From: Hymenobacter ginkgonis
GTDB taxonomy: Bacteria; Bacteroidota; Bacteroidia; Cytophagales; Hymenobacteraceae
Assembly (NCBI RefSeq): GCF_009755225.1
Contig: NZ_WQKZ01000004.1
Coordinates: 62,001 to 126,000 of the forward strand
Length of the DNA: 64,000 nt
Direction of reading: 5' to 3'
The translations under genes were made by a program, and so were the position numbers. Under the pieces are notes generated by a model, which worked only from the letters and a program-made list of their open reading frames with translations, did not search any database and had not been told where the DNA came from. The number at the start of each line of letters is the position of its first letter. Positions within the stretch are counted from its first letter, which is position 1. Below are positions 57,017 to 64,000 of this stretch, piece by piece.

Positions 57017-59422
57017 ATGCCCGGCAAGTTTGCGCCCGCTTTTCTGCTTCGCTTTTGGAGGAGCCGCCTCGCCCGGCGCGGGGGGGTAGGCCTGCTACTA
57101 TCGGTGCTGCTCGTGCTGGCGCTCGACCGAATTTTTCCGCTGCCGCCGGCCCCGCAATATTCGCCGCTGGTGCTGGCCGCCGATGGCACCGTGCTGCACG
57201 CCTACCTCAACCCCACCCAAAAGTGGCGGATGAAAACGGAGCTATCCGAAATTACTCCGGCGCTGCAAACGGCCATTATCGAGAAGGAAGACCGGTATTT
57301 TCGTTACCACTTTGGGGTGAATCCGCTGGCAATAGGCCAGGCCGCGGTTCGCAATCTGCTGGGCCGCGGGCGCACCACCGGGGCCAGCACTATTACCATG
57401 CAAGTGGCCCGCCTACTCGAACCCAAGGAGCGCACCTTTACTAATAAACTGCTGGAAATGCTGCGCGCTACGCAGCTAGAGGCGCATTACAGCAAGGCCG
57501 AAATCTTGCAGCTCTACCTCAACCTAGTGCCGTACGGCAGCAACGTCGAGGGAGTAAAATCGGCAGCCTTGCTCTATTTTCAGCAGCCACCCGATTACCT
57601 GTCGCTGGCCCAAACCGTGACGCTGGCCATCATTCCGAACCGGCCAAGCGGGCTGGTGCTGGGCAAAAGCAACCCGGCCATTTTGCGCGAGCGCAACCGT
57701 TGGCTGCGCTATTTCGGGCAGCACCAGCTTTTTCCCGCGCAGGATATTGCCGATGCGCTGCTCGAACCGCTGGCGGCCCAGCGCCACCCTGCCCCTACCC
57801 TGGCGCCGCACCTGGCGCGGCGACTGGTGCTGGCGCAGCCGGGCACAGCGCTCATCCGCAGCACGATTCGGCCAGCTACCCAGGCCAAAGCCGAAGACCT
57901 GGCCCGCAACTATGTGCGCCGGCTGGCTACGCTGGGTATTTCGCAGGCGGCCGTGCTGGTGGTGAACAACAAAACCCGCGCCGTGGAGGCCTACGTCGGC
58001 TCGGCCGATTTCGACGACCGCCGCACCAGTGGGCAGGTTGATGGCGTGCGGGCCGTGCGCTCGCCGGGCTCCACGCTCAAGCCACTGCTCTACGGCTTGG
58101 CTTTCGACCGCGGCCGCGCCACGCCCAAAACGGTGCTGCCCGATGTGCCCACTAACTTCCAGGGTTTTCGGCCCGAAAACTTCGACCGGCATTACCAAGG
58201 CGAAGTGACCCTGGAACACGCCCTGACTTACTCGCTTAATATTCCGGCCGTGCGGGTTTTGGCCGAAGTCGGGGTCGATAATTTCACCAGCACGCTGCGC
58301 CAGGCCGGTTTTCGGCAGGTGGCCCACGATGCGCCCCGGCTGGGGTTGAGTACCATTTTAGGCGGTTGCGGCGCTACGCTTGAAGAGCTAACTGGGCTGT
58401 ATGCCGCCCTGGCCAACGGTGGCCGGTGGGAAGAATTAAAAATTAGCTCGTCCACGTTGGCCCCGCAACGGAAGATTTTAGGGGAAGTGAAGGCAAAAAA
58501 TTCCTTGCTACTAAGCGAGGCTGCCGCCTACCTGCTCACCGACATCTTGGCCCAGCGTACGCGGCCCGACCTACCCCTCGACGCGGCGGCCAGCCGCCAC
58601 CTGCCGCGCATTGCCTGGAAAACCGGCACCAGCTACGGCCGCCGCGATGCCTGGAGCATCGGCTACAACCGGCAGTATACCATCGGGGTGTGGGTAGGCA
58701 ATTTTAACGGTCAGGGTAGCCCCGCCCTTACGGGGGCCGATGTGGCTTCGCCGCTCTTATTTGACTTGTTCAACTCCTTGGCCTACAATGCCTCGGCCGA
58801 GTGGTTTGCCCCGCCAGCCAGCCTCGACTTTCGCTTGGTCTGTGCCGAAACCGGGCTGGTACCCGGCGAGCACTGCCCCAGCCAATTAGTGGATTATTAC
58901 TTGCCCGGCGTGTCGGCCAGCCGCCGCTGCCAGCACCAGCAAGAAGTACTAGTATCGGCCGATGGGCGCTACAGCTATTGCCGGGCCTGCGCACCGGCCA
59001 GCGGCTACCGGCGCGAACTCTACCCCGATATGTTGCCCGAGGTGCTGGCCTTCCGCGAAAACCAGGGGTTGCCCACGCGCCGCCTACCCCCCCACAACCC
59101 CATGTGCCGCTTGGTGCGCGGAGCCGCGGCCGACCACCTTACCAGCGACTCGCCCGACGCGCCGCCGCTGCTAACCATTACTTCGCCCGCGGCCCACGCC
59201 GAGTACGTGCTGGCGGCGGCCGAGCAGCAGCAACTGCTCCTGAGTTGCGCCGCTAGCAGCGAAGTGCACCAAGTCTATTGGTATGTAAATGACCAGTTTA
59301 TGCGGGCAGCCCGGGCCAGTGAGCGGGTGTTTTTTCGGCCACCGACGGGCGATGTAAAGGTCTCCTGCGCCGACGACCACGGCCGCACGGTGCACGTGCA
59401 TGTGCTGGTGCGTGCGCACTAA
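57017..59422 (+). CDS. pbpC: Penicillin-binding protein 1C
   Basis: An 801-residue bifunctional peptidoglycan synthase of class A (PBP1C). After a membrane helix (GLLLSVLLVLALDRIF) come the GT51 transglycosylase motifs (IIEKEDRYFRYHFGVNP, GASTITMQVAR), then the transpeptidase with the SxxK serine (Ser352, RSPGSTLKPLLYG), a SYSLNIP-type SxN and KTGTSYG, and the C-terminal PBP1C extension. Family partner of YfhM-type alpha-2-macroglobulin. The ATG at 57017 is preferred; the upstream in-frame part overlaps the previous gene. The stop is 145 bases before a small envelope gene. Confidence 0.94.
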   Translation: MPGKFAPAFLLRFWRSRLARRGGVGLLLSVLLVLALDRIFPLPPAPQYSPLVLAADGTVLHAYLNPTQKWRMKTELSEITPALQTAIIEKEDRYFRYHFGVNPLAIGQAAVRNLLGRGRTTGASTITMQVARLLEPKERTFTNKLLEMLRATQLEAHYSKAEILQLYLNLVPYGSNVEGVKSAALLYFQQPPDYLSLAQTVTLAIIPNRPSGLVLGKSNPAILRERNRWLRYFGQHQLFPAQDIADALLEPLAAQRHPAPTLAPHLARRLVLAQPGTALIRSTIRPATQAKAEDLARNYVRRLATLGISQAAVLVVNNKTRAVEAYVGSADFDDRRTSGQVDGVRAVRSPGSTLKPLLYGLAFDRGRATPKTVLPDVPTNFQGFRPENFDRHYQGEVTLEHALTYSLNIPAVRVLAEVGVDNFTSTLRQAGFRQVAHDAPRLGLSTILGGCGATLEELTGLYAALANGGRWEELKISSSTLAPQRKILGEVKAKNSLLLSEAAAYLLTDILAQRTRPDLPLDAAASRHLPRIAWKTGTSYGRRDAWSIGYNRQYTIGVWVGNFNGQGSPALTGADVASPLLFDLFNSLAYNASAEWFAPPASLDFRLVCAETGLVPGEHCPSQLVDYYLPGVSASRRCQHQQEVLVSADGRYSYCRACAPASGYRRELYPDMLPEVLAFRENQGLPTRRLPPHNPMCRLVRGAAADHLTSDSPDAPPLLTITSPAAHAEYVLAAAEQQQLLLSCAASSEVHQVYWYVNDQFMRAARASERVFFRPPTGDVKVSCADDHGRTVHVHVLVRAH

Positions 59423-59567
59423 ACTACCTGAAAAAAGCGGCGTTTGCGTCCGTACGGTAGCGCTCGCTAACCTCAACTAATCGCGGGGCTTCATCGTAGT
59501 TGGCACAGTGCTTGCCAACACCCCGTAAGGCTCAGCCTATTTCTCTATTACTTCACTCGCCCTTCCC

Positions 59568-60137
59568 ATGAAACGCACTAGTTGGTTATTCCTCCTCCCC
59601 GTACTGTTGTTCAGTATGTTCTCTGGTTATCAGGCCCAGGCCCAGCAGCGCAAGGGCTGGAGCCCCCAAGGCAAAGGCGCTGCCATCGGCGGGGCTGCCG
59701 GCATCTTGGGTGGAGCGCTCATCAATAAGCGCAACCGGGTAGTAGGCGGCGCCATTGGGGGCGTGGCCGGCGCCGGGGTAGGCTACGCTATTGGCAAGCA
59801 CACCGACAACAAGCGCAAAAAAGCGGCTGCCTTAGCTGCCGAACGCGCCGCCGCCAACCAGCGCATTGCTGCCGCTAATGCTCGTGCCGCCGCTGCCGAG
59901 CGCACTGCTGCCGCCGAGCGCGCCGCCACCGAGCGCCAATCGGTAGCCAGCAGCCCCGGTAGCATTGCCCGCGTAGCGGGTGCTACTACGCTAGTTGCCG
60001 CTAGTGCCGGAGCAGCCCAAGGCTTCGCGGCTACCCCTCCGCCAGCTATCGTAGCTGCTGGCTATTTGCCAAACAACCAGTTTGGAGCTAGCGGCACGGC
60101 CTACCCGGCTTCGGAGGTTCGTCGCAAAAGCTGGTAG
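59568..60137 (+). CDS. Glycine-zipper exported protein
   Basis: A 189-residue protein with a signal peptide (LFLLPVLLFSMFSGYQAQAQQ), then a glycine-zipper pair (GAAIGGAAGILGGAL and VVGGAIGGVAGAGVGYAIG) of the type that packs helices in or across the outer membrane, as in YMGG/Rick-17kDa-like proteins. A charged Lys/Arg hinge (HTDNKRKK) and an alanine/glutamate-rich helix with repeated AER units (residues about 90-130) follow, then an AT-rich-free disordered tail. Function not known; likely envelope structural. A terminator at 60162-60189 ends its transcript. Confidence 0.75.
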   Translation: MKRTSWLFLLPVLLFSMFSGYQAQAQQRKGWSPQGKGAAIGGAAGILGGALINKRNRVVGGAIGGVAGAGVGYAIGKHTDNKRKKAAALAAERAAANQRIAAANARAAAAERTAAAERAATERQSVASSPGSIARVAGATTLVAASAGAAQGFAATPPPAIVAAGYLPNNQFGASGTAYPASEVRRKSW

Positions 60138-60161
60138 TACCCTTTATTGTATTTTACATCG

Positions 60162-60189
60162 AAAACCCAGGTCCGTTGGCCTGGGTTTT
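60162..60189 (+). terminator. Terminator of the glycine-zipper gene
   Basis: Stem AAAACCCAGG / CCTGGGTTTT (60162-60171 / 60180-60189) with an 8-base loop and T run. Confidence 0.85.
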
Positions 60190-60233
60190 TCGTACTTTTA
60201 GCTCTCCCTAGCTTTCTTTCCAACACCTGTTTT

Positions 60234-60734
60234 ATGAAATTCTACCTGCCTTTCTTTTGCGCGGCGGTGCTCCTGACTTCGTGCTCCGGCAATAACGGTA
60301 ATTCGGCCGCGGCTGGCAATTCAGCCAACACTGACAACACCAGCAACGCCAGCGTTTCGGAACTCAACCAACAGTTTATCAGTGCCTGGAACAGCAAAAA
60401 TGCGTCTAAAGCCGCTTCGATGCTCGCCGATGATGCGCAGTTTTTGCAAGGCGAAACCCACTTCAGCGGCAAAGATGAAATAACCAATAAGTGGGTAACG
60501 CCCACCATCAACAGCATTTCCAACTTAAAAACCAGCGTTGTAAGCACCGGCACCGATAGCAACACGGCTTATGAAGCAGGTACCTTCTCGGTCGATGTAC
60601 TGCCTACTACTACCGAGCCAAACGCCGGAATTGGCGAAGGTAACTTCTTGTTTTTGTGGAAGAAAGGCGGCGATGGCAACTGGAAACTCAGCTATGCCCA
60701 GCTCGAAGACCTGCCCGTACAAGTGAAGAAGTAG
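60234..60734 (+). CDS. NTF2-like (SnoaL/DUF4440-type) lipoprotein
   Basis: A 166-residue lipoprotein (signal with lipobox VLLTSC, then an Asn/Ala/Thr-rich linker up to about residue 45). The rest is an NTF2-like cone fold: SELNQQFISAWNSKNASKAASMLADDAQFLQGE, the helix-turn-beta start, then EITNKWVTPTINSIS and GEGNFLFLWKKGGDGNWKLSYAQLEDLP. The final WKLSY strand is typical of DUF4440/SnoaL proteins. Members include enzymes and binding proteins; the role is not known. The start at 60234 gives the correct signal. Confidence 0.78.
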   Translation: MKFYLPFFCAAVLLTSCSGNNGNSAAAGNSANTDNTSNASVSELNQQFISAWNSKNASKAASMLADDAQFLQGETHFSGKDEITNKWVTPTINSISNLKTSVVSTGTDSNTAYEAGTFSVDVLPTTTEPNAGIGEGNFLFLWKKGGDGNWKLSYAQLEDLPVQVKK

Positions 60735-60816
60735 TGAGCTTCTACTAAACATTTGCTTCGCTGGCGGCTTACTAAGCTTCGAATCCCCACAGGGGTCGGC
60801 TTTGTAAGCGCTAGCG

Positions 60817-62238
60817 ATGTTGAGTAAATCTATAGTTTATTACCCTCACCGGCTGGTCCGGCACCGAAAATTCCGGTGCTGGCTGGCCGGTTTTTTTGTG
60901 GTACTGGCCAGTGGCTGGTTGGCCACACCGGCCCAGGCGCAAGCACCGGGCGCACCGGCTTCGCAGCCGATACCGAGCACGGCCTCGCTGCCGCAGTGCA
61001 TCGACTTTGCGCTTCGCAACCAGCCGCTGGTGCGGCAGTCGCAGCTCGACGAGCAGATTGGCGAGCGCAATATCCGCATCGGGCTGTCGGCCTGGCTGCC
61101 GCAGATAAATGGCACGGGCATCTACACCCGCAATATTCAGCTTCAAACCACGGTGTTCCCTGACCTCACCAACCCCAGCGGGCCGCAGCAGGTCATTCGC
61201 ATTGGCCTGGCCAATACTTCGACGCTCGGGGTAGCGGCTAGCCAACTGCTGTTCAGCAACGACGTGCTACGGGCGGCGCGCTCGGTGAAGCCTACCCGGC
61301 TGGTATACCAGCAGACGACTACGGCCAACAAGATTGACGTGGTAACGAACGTTAGCAAAGCGTTTTACAACATTCTGCTAACCGAGGAACAACTCAAAAT
61401 TCTGGACGAGGACATTCAGCGCCAGGAGCGGCAGGTGAAGGACTCGAAGGCCCGGCTCGATGCGGGCGTGGTCGATAAAACCGACTACTTGCGGGCTACC
61501 GTGTCGGCGCGCAACGCCTACGCCCAGCGCCGCAACACGGCGGCCTCGCTGCCCGGCCTGTACTCAAACCTGAAGCAGCTTATGGGCCTCGGCCCCGATA
61601 AGCCGCTGATTTTACAGTACGACACCCTGCAAATGGTGCGCGAAACCCAGCTCGACACCACCGAGCAACTAGTGCCCGAGCGCCGCATCGAAATTCAGCA
61701 ACTCCAGACGCAGAAGCGCTTGCAGGGCATCACCATCGACTACTACCGCTACGGCTTCTTACCTACGTTATCAAGCTTTTACAACTACAACCGGGTGTAC
61801 CAAAACAACGAGTTTTCGGAGCTCTACAAAACGGTATATCCCAACCAGCAGGCGGGGGCGCAGTTTGCCCTACCCCTCTTCACGGGCTTAAGGCGGATTC
61901 AAAACCTGAAAATCGCCCGTTTGCAGGACGACCGACTCGACCTCGATTTATTTAATACCAAGAACCAGATTACCACCGAGTACGACCAGGCGCTGGGCGT
62001 GTACAAAGGCGCACTGGCTCAGCTCAATGCCTTGCAACTCAACCTGACCGATGCCAAAGAAGTGTACCGCGTCATTAATCTCCAGTATCGCGAGGGCATC
62101 AAGACTTTTCTGGAGCTGACGGTGGCCGAGGCCGACCTGCGTACGGCGCAGCTTACTTACTACAATGCTTTGTTTAACGTGCTGTCTAGCAAGCTAGATG
62201 TACAGCGCGCCCTGGGCAATATTACGTTCAATCAGTGA
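60817..62238 (+). CDS. TolC-family outer membrane efflux protein
   Basis: A 473-residue outer membrane channel protein of the efflux type. Signal peptide (CWLAGFFVVLASGWLATPAQAQ), then two long helical-coil halves typical of TolC (IDFALRNQPLVRQSQLDEQIGERNIRIG, ERQVKDSKARLDAGVVDKTDYLRA and the second repeat REGIKTFLELTVAEADLRTAQLTYYNALFN). It should form the trimeric outer membrane exit of the pump whose adaptor overlaps it by four bases (GTGA). The start at 60817 precedes a long, positively charged n-region. Confidence 0.92.
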   Translation: MLSKSIVYYPHRLVRHRKFRCWLAGFFVVLASGWLATPAQAQAPGAPASQPIPSTASLPQCIDFALRNQPLVRQSQLDEQIGERNIRIGLSAWLPQINGTGIYTRNIQLQTTVFPDLTNPSGPQQVIRIGLANTSTLGVAASQLLFSNDVLRAARSVKPTRLVYQQTTTANKIDVVTNVSKAFYNILLTEEQLKILDEDIQRQERQVKDSKARLDAGVVDKTDYLRATVSARNAYAQRRNTAASLPGLYSNLKQLMGLGPDKPLILQYDTLQMVRETQLDTTEQLVPERRIEIQQLQTQKRLQGITIDYYRYGFLPTLSSFYNYNRVYQNNEFSELYKTVYPNQQAGAQFALPLFTGLRRIQNLKIARLQDDRLDLDLFNTKNQITTEYDQALGVYKGALAQLNALQLNLTDAKEVYRVINLQYREGIKTFLELTVAEADLRTAQLTYYNALFNVLSSKLDVQRALGNITFNQ

Positions 62239-63416
62239 GACATTTTACGTTGACAACCGTTTGCCAGGCCGCCCCAGCCCTACTGCTGGCGGGGCTGCTG
62301 GCCGCCTGCGGCAAGAAAGACGCAGCCCAGCAAGCCGGGCCGCCGCCCGCCACGCCCGTGGCCATATACAAGGTGCAAGCCGAGCAAGTAGTAAGCTCTG
62401 ACTCGTACCCCGCCACCGTGGTGCCGCTAAATGAAGTACAGCTGCTGGCTGAAGTAACCGGCTACCTCACTGACATTTACGTGCAAGACGGCCAGAAGGT
62501 AACCAGAGGCCAGAAGCTCTACGCCATCGACCGCACGCGCTACGCCGCTGCCGCCGACCAGGCCCGTGCCCAGTTGCAAGTAACCCGCACCAACTACGTG
62601 CGGGTGGCTAAAGATGCCGAGCGCTACCGCCGCTTGGCCGAGCAAGATGCCATTGCCCTTCAGCAAGTTGACATTTCGAAAGCCGATGTGGCCAATGCGC
62701 AGTCGCAGATTGCGGCGGCCCAGGCTTCGCTGCGAAGCGTGAATTTGGACGTGCGCCACTCGGTTATCACGGCGCCGCTAACGGGCACTATTGGCATCGC
62801 ACAGGTGAAGCTTGGGGCGCTGGTGAGCCAGGACCAAACGCTCATTAATACAGTGTCGGCCGAAGACCCGATTGCGGTGGATGTCAATATCGGCGAGCAG
62901 GATATTGCCCGCTTCGCCAGGCTTCAGCAGGCCAAAGGCGTGCGGCAGGATTCTATTTTTACGCTGCAAGTACCTGGTGGCAAAACCTATAAGCTACCCG
63001 GCAAAATAGTAACCATCGACCGCGCCGTGGACCCGCAGACGGGTACCCTGCGCGTGCGGGTACAATTTCCTAACCCTCAGCGTACCCTGAAAGCGGGTAT
63101 GAACACCAGTCTGCGCGTGCTCAACCAAGATACTGGCGAGCAGCTCGTTATCCCGGCCCGCGCCGTGACCGAGCAGATGGGCGAATTCTACGTGTATGTA
63201 GTGGGCGACAGCAGCAAAGTATCGCAGCGCAAAGTACTGACTGGCACCAAAGTAAAAGACAAAATAGTGGTGCGCCAAGGCCTAAAAGCCGGTGAAACCA
63301 TCGTGAGCGACGGGGTGCAGAATCTGCACGAGGGGTCGAAGATTCAAGCCGGCGACCCGAGCAAGCCGGCGGGCGCGCAGGGTGCGGCGGCCGCACCAGC
63401 CGGAGGCGGGAAATAG
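62235..63416 (+). CDS. RND efflux periplasmic adaptor (HlyD/AcrA-like)
   Basis: A 393-residue membrane-fusion protein. A lipobox (LLAACGKKD) suggests lipid anchoring. Biotinyl-lipoyl half-motifs (VQLLAEVTGYLTDIYVQDGQKVTRGQKLYAID and DVRHSVITAPLTGTIGIAQ), a helical hairpin (QARAQLQVTRTNYVRVAKDAERYRRLAEQDA), the beta-barrel domain and a membrane-proximal domain (IPARAVTEQMGEFYVYVVG) are all seen. It starts at a GTG overlapping the tolC stop codon, so the two are translationally coupled. A hairpin element separates it from the pump gene. Confidence 0.93.
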   Translation: MRHFTLTTVCQAAPALLLAGLLAACGKKDAAQQAGPPPATPVAIYKVQAEQVVSSDSYPATVVPLNEVQLLAEVTGYLTDIYVQDGQKVTRGQKLYAIDRTRYAAAADQARAQLQVTRTNYVRVAKDAERYRRLAEQDAIALQQVDISKADVANAQSQIAAAQASLRSVNLDVRHSVITAPLTGTIGIAQVKLGALVSQDQTLINTVSAEDPIAVDVNIGEQDIARFARLQQAKGVRQDSIFTLQVPGGKTYKLPGKIVTIDRAVDPQTGTLRVRVQFPNPQRTLKAGMNTSLRVLNQDTGEQLVIPARAVTEQMGEFYVYVVGDSSKVSQRKVLTGTKVKDKIVVRQGLKAGETIVSDGVQNLHEGSKIQAGDPSKPAGAQGAAAAPAGGGK

Positions 63417-63426
63417 CCTCAAAAAC

Positions 63427-63540
63427 GCCCGTCATGCTGAGCGCAGCGGAGCCGAAGCATCTTGGCCGCTTCGTTGCTGACGATAGGAGTTAGTTCACTA
63501 GCCAAGATGCTTCGGCTCCGCTGCGCTCAGCATGACGGGC
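63427..63540. repeat. Long hairpin repeat between adaptor and RND pump genes
   Basis: Perfect 40-base arms (63427-63466 / 63501-63540) with a 34-base loop. The arm starts CCCGTCATGCTGAGC and contains GAGCCGAAG; the same landmarks, with different inner bases, appear at 15167-15260. No T run follows. It lies inside the tripartite efflux operon. Confidence 0.85.
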
Positions 63541-63584
63541 ATTATTTAACTAACTGCTCACAAAGCATTTATTTTCTATCCTGA

Positions 63585-64000
63585 ATGATATCTGACGTTT
63601 TTATACGCAGGCCGGTCACGGCCATCGTCGTGTCGATAGTGCTGGTGCTACTGGGCGTTTTGTCGCTCAAGAGTCTACCTATCAGCCAGTATCCTGATAT
63701 TTCGCCGCCCGTGGTGCAGATATCGGGCAGCTACACCGGGGCTGACGCCCTCACGGTGGAGCAAACCGTGCTTACGCCCATCGAGACGCAGGTGAACGGC
63801 ACGCCGGGCATGGCCTACCTATCGTCGAACGCGACAAGCGACGGCCGCATCTCGTCTAACGTGACGTTTGAAATCGGCACCAATGTCGATATCGCGACGC
63901 TCGACGTGCAAAACCGCGTAAGCGTGGCCCAGCCCCAACTCCCCGATGAGGTGAAGCGCCTGGGCCTCACGGTGAAGAAACGGAACCCGACCATTCTGCT
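63585..64000 (+). CDS. RND efflux pump inner membrane subunit (HAE1/AcrB-like), partial
   Basis: The first 138 codons of a hydrophobe/amphiphile efflux transporter, cut off by the window edge. Start ATG at 63585. N-terminal membrane helix (TAIVVSIVLVLLGVLSL) followed by SLPISQYPDISPPVVQISGSYTGADALTVEQTVLTPIETQVNG, the family PN1 region, and DGRISSNVTFEIGTNVDIATLDVQNRVSVAQPQLP. This is the AcrB/MexB-type proton-driven pump that works with the adaptor and TolC protein just upstream to expel drugs or hydrophobic compounds. Confidence 0.93.
   Translation, partial: MISDVFIRRPVTAIVVSIVLVLLGVLSLKSLPISQYPDISPPVVQISGSYTGADALTVEQTVLTPIETQVNGTPGMAYLSSNATSDGRISSNVTFEIGTNVDIATLDVQNRVSVAQPQLPDEVKRLGLTVKKRNPTIL

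Noticed and set aside
1..64000. CRISPR array, prophage, integrase, insertion sequence or toxin-antitoxin pair
   Set aside because: No regularly spaced direct repeats of CRISPR size, no transposase or integrase-like protein and no typical small toxin-antitoxin pair were seen on either strand.

Overview
The window looks like a chromosomal segment of a GC-rich Bacteroidota bacterium, most likely Hymenobacter or a close relative in the Hymenobacteraceae. Four things support this. Many genes are preceded by the Bacteroidota -7 promoter box TAnnTTTG, usually in the forms TACCTTTG or TACCTTCG. There are two proteins with type IX secretion C-terminal sorting tails. atpD and atpC form a pair without the rest of the ATP synthase operon. 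The 7-mer CTACCCC/GGGGTAG is also strikingly frequent on both strands. No plasmid, phage, transposase or CRISPR feature was seen. The content is mostly housekeeping and sensory or envelope genes, with hairpin-type repeats between them.

Layout. 1-3 kb: serine acetyltransferase, a cupin, a YheT-like hydrolase and rpsT. 3-4.4 kb: a small membrane protein, a frameshifted small secreted protein, and a gene-free stretch ending in an orphan terminator. 4.4-9.8 kb: sugar permease, VOC protein, ammonium transporter, and a NeuD/DegT nucleotide-sugar pair. 9.8-14.7 kb (minus): a desaturase / DUF4166 / SRPBCC-DoxX operon, a Cys/Met-type PLP enzyme and an AI-2E-family permease. 14.8-17.1 kb: atpD-atpC (minus) and tRNA-Gln. 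17.2-21.8 kb: prs, rplY, pth and metG. 22-28.4 kb: an AT-hook-like basic protein, a lipoprotein, MsrB, TypA/BipA, a T9SS-secreted protein and a SpoU methyltransferase. 28.5-30.5 kb: histidine kinase plus response regulator. 30.7-32.8 kb: a Gly/Tyr-rich exported protein, an endonuclease III-like protein and a DUF167 protein. 32.8-36.5 kb: a three-gene AAA+/TPR cluster. 36.5-38.4 kb: a glycosyltransferase-deacetylase fusion. 38.4-39.5 kb: gene-free. 39.5-43 kb: a giant delta-60-repeat/CBM3/T9SS protein. 43.2-45.4 kb: a threonine synthase-like enzyme and a LysR regulator. 45.7-46.6 kb: a DUF535 (VirK/YbjX) protein. 46.7-59.4 kb: alpha-2-macroglobulin and PBP1C flanking a heme oxygenase-bacteriophytochrome-response regulator-hybrid kinase module. 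59.6-64 kb: two small envelope proteins and a TolC/HlyD/RND efflux operon that runs off the right edge.

The most unusual signals are: the over-represented 7-mer; a family of long hairpin repeats sitting inside tightly linked gene pairs (atpD/atpC, rplY/pth, adaptor/RND pump); the red-light sensory module placed between the alpha-2-macroglobulin and PBP1C genes; the AAA+/TPR membrane cluster; and a set of -7 boxes placed so close to start codons that the mRNAs should be leaderless or nearly so. All calls come from reading the sequence; no database search was made.
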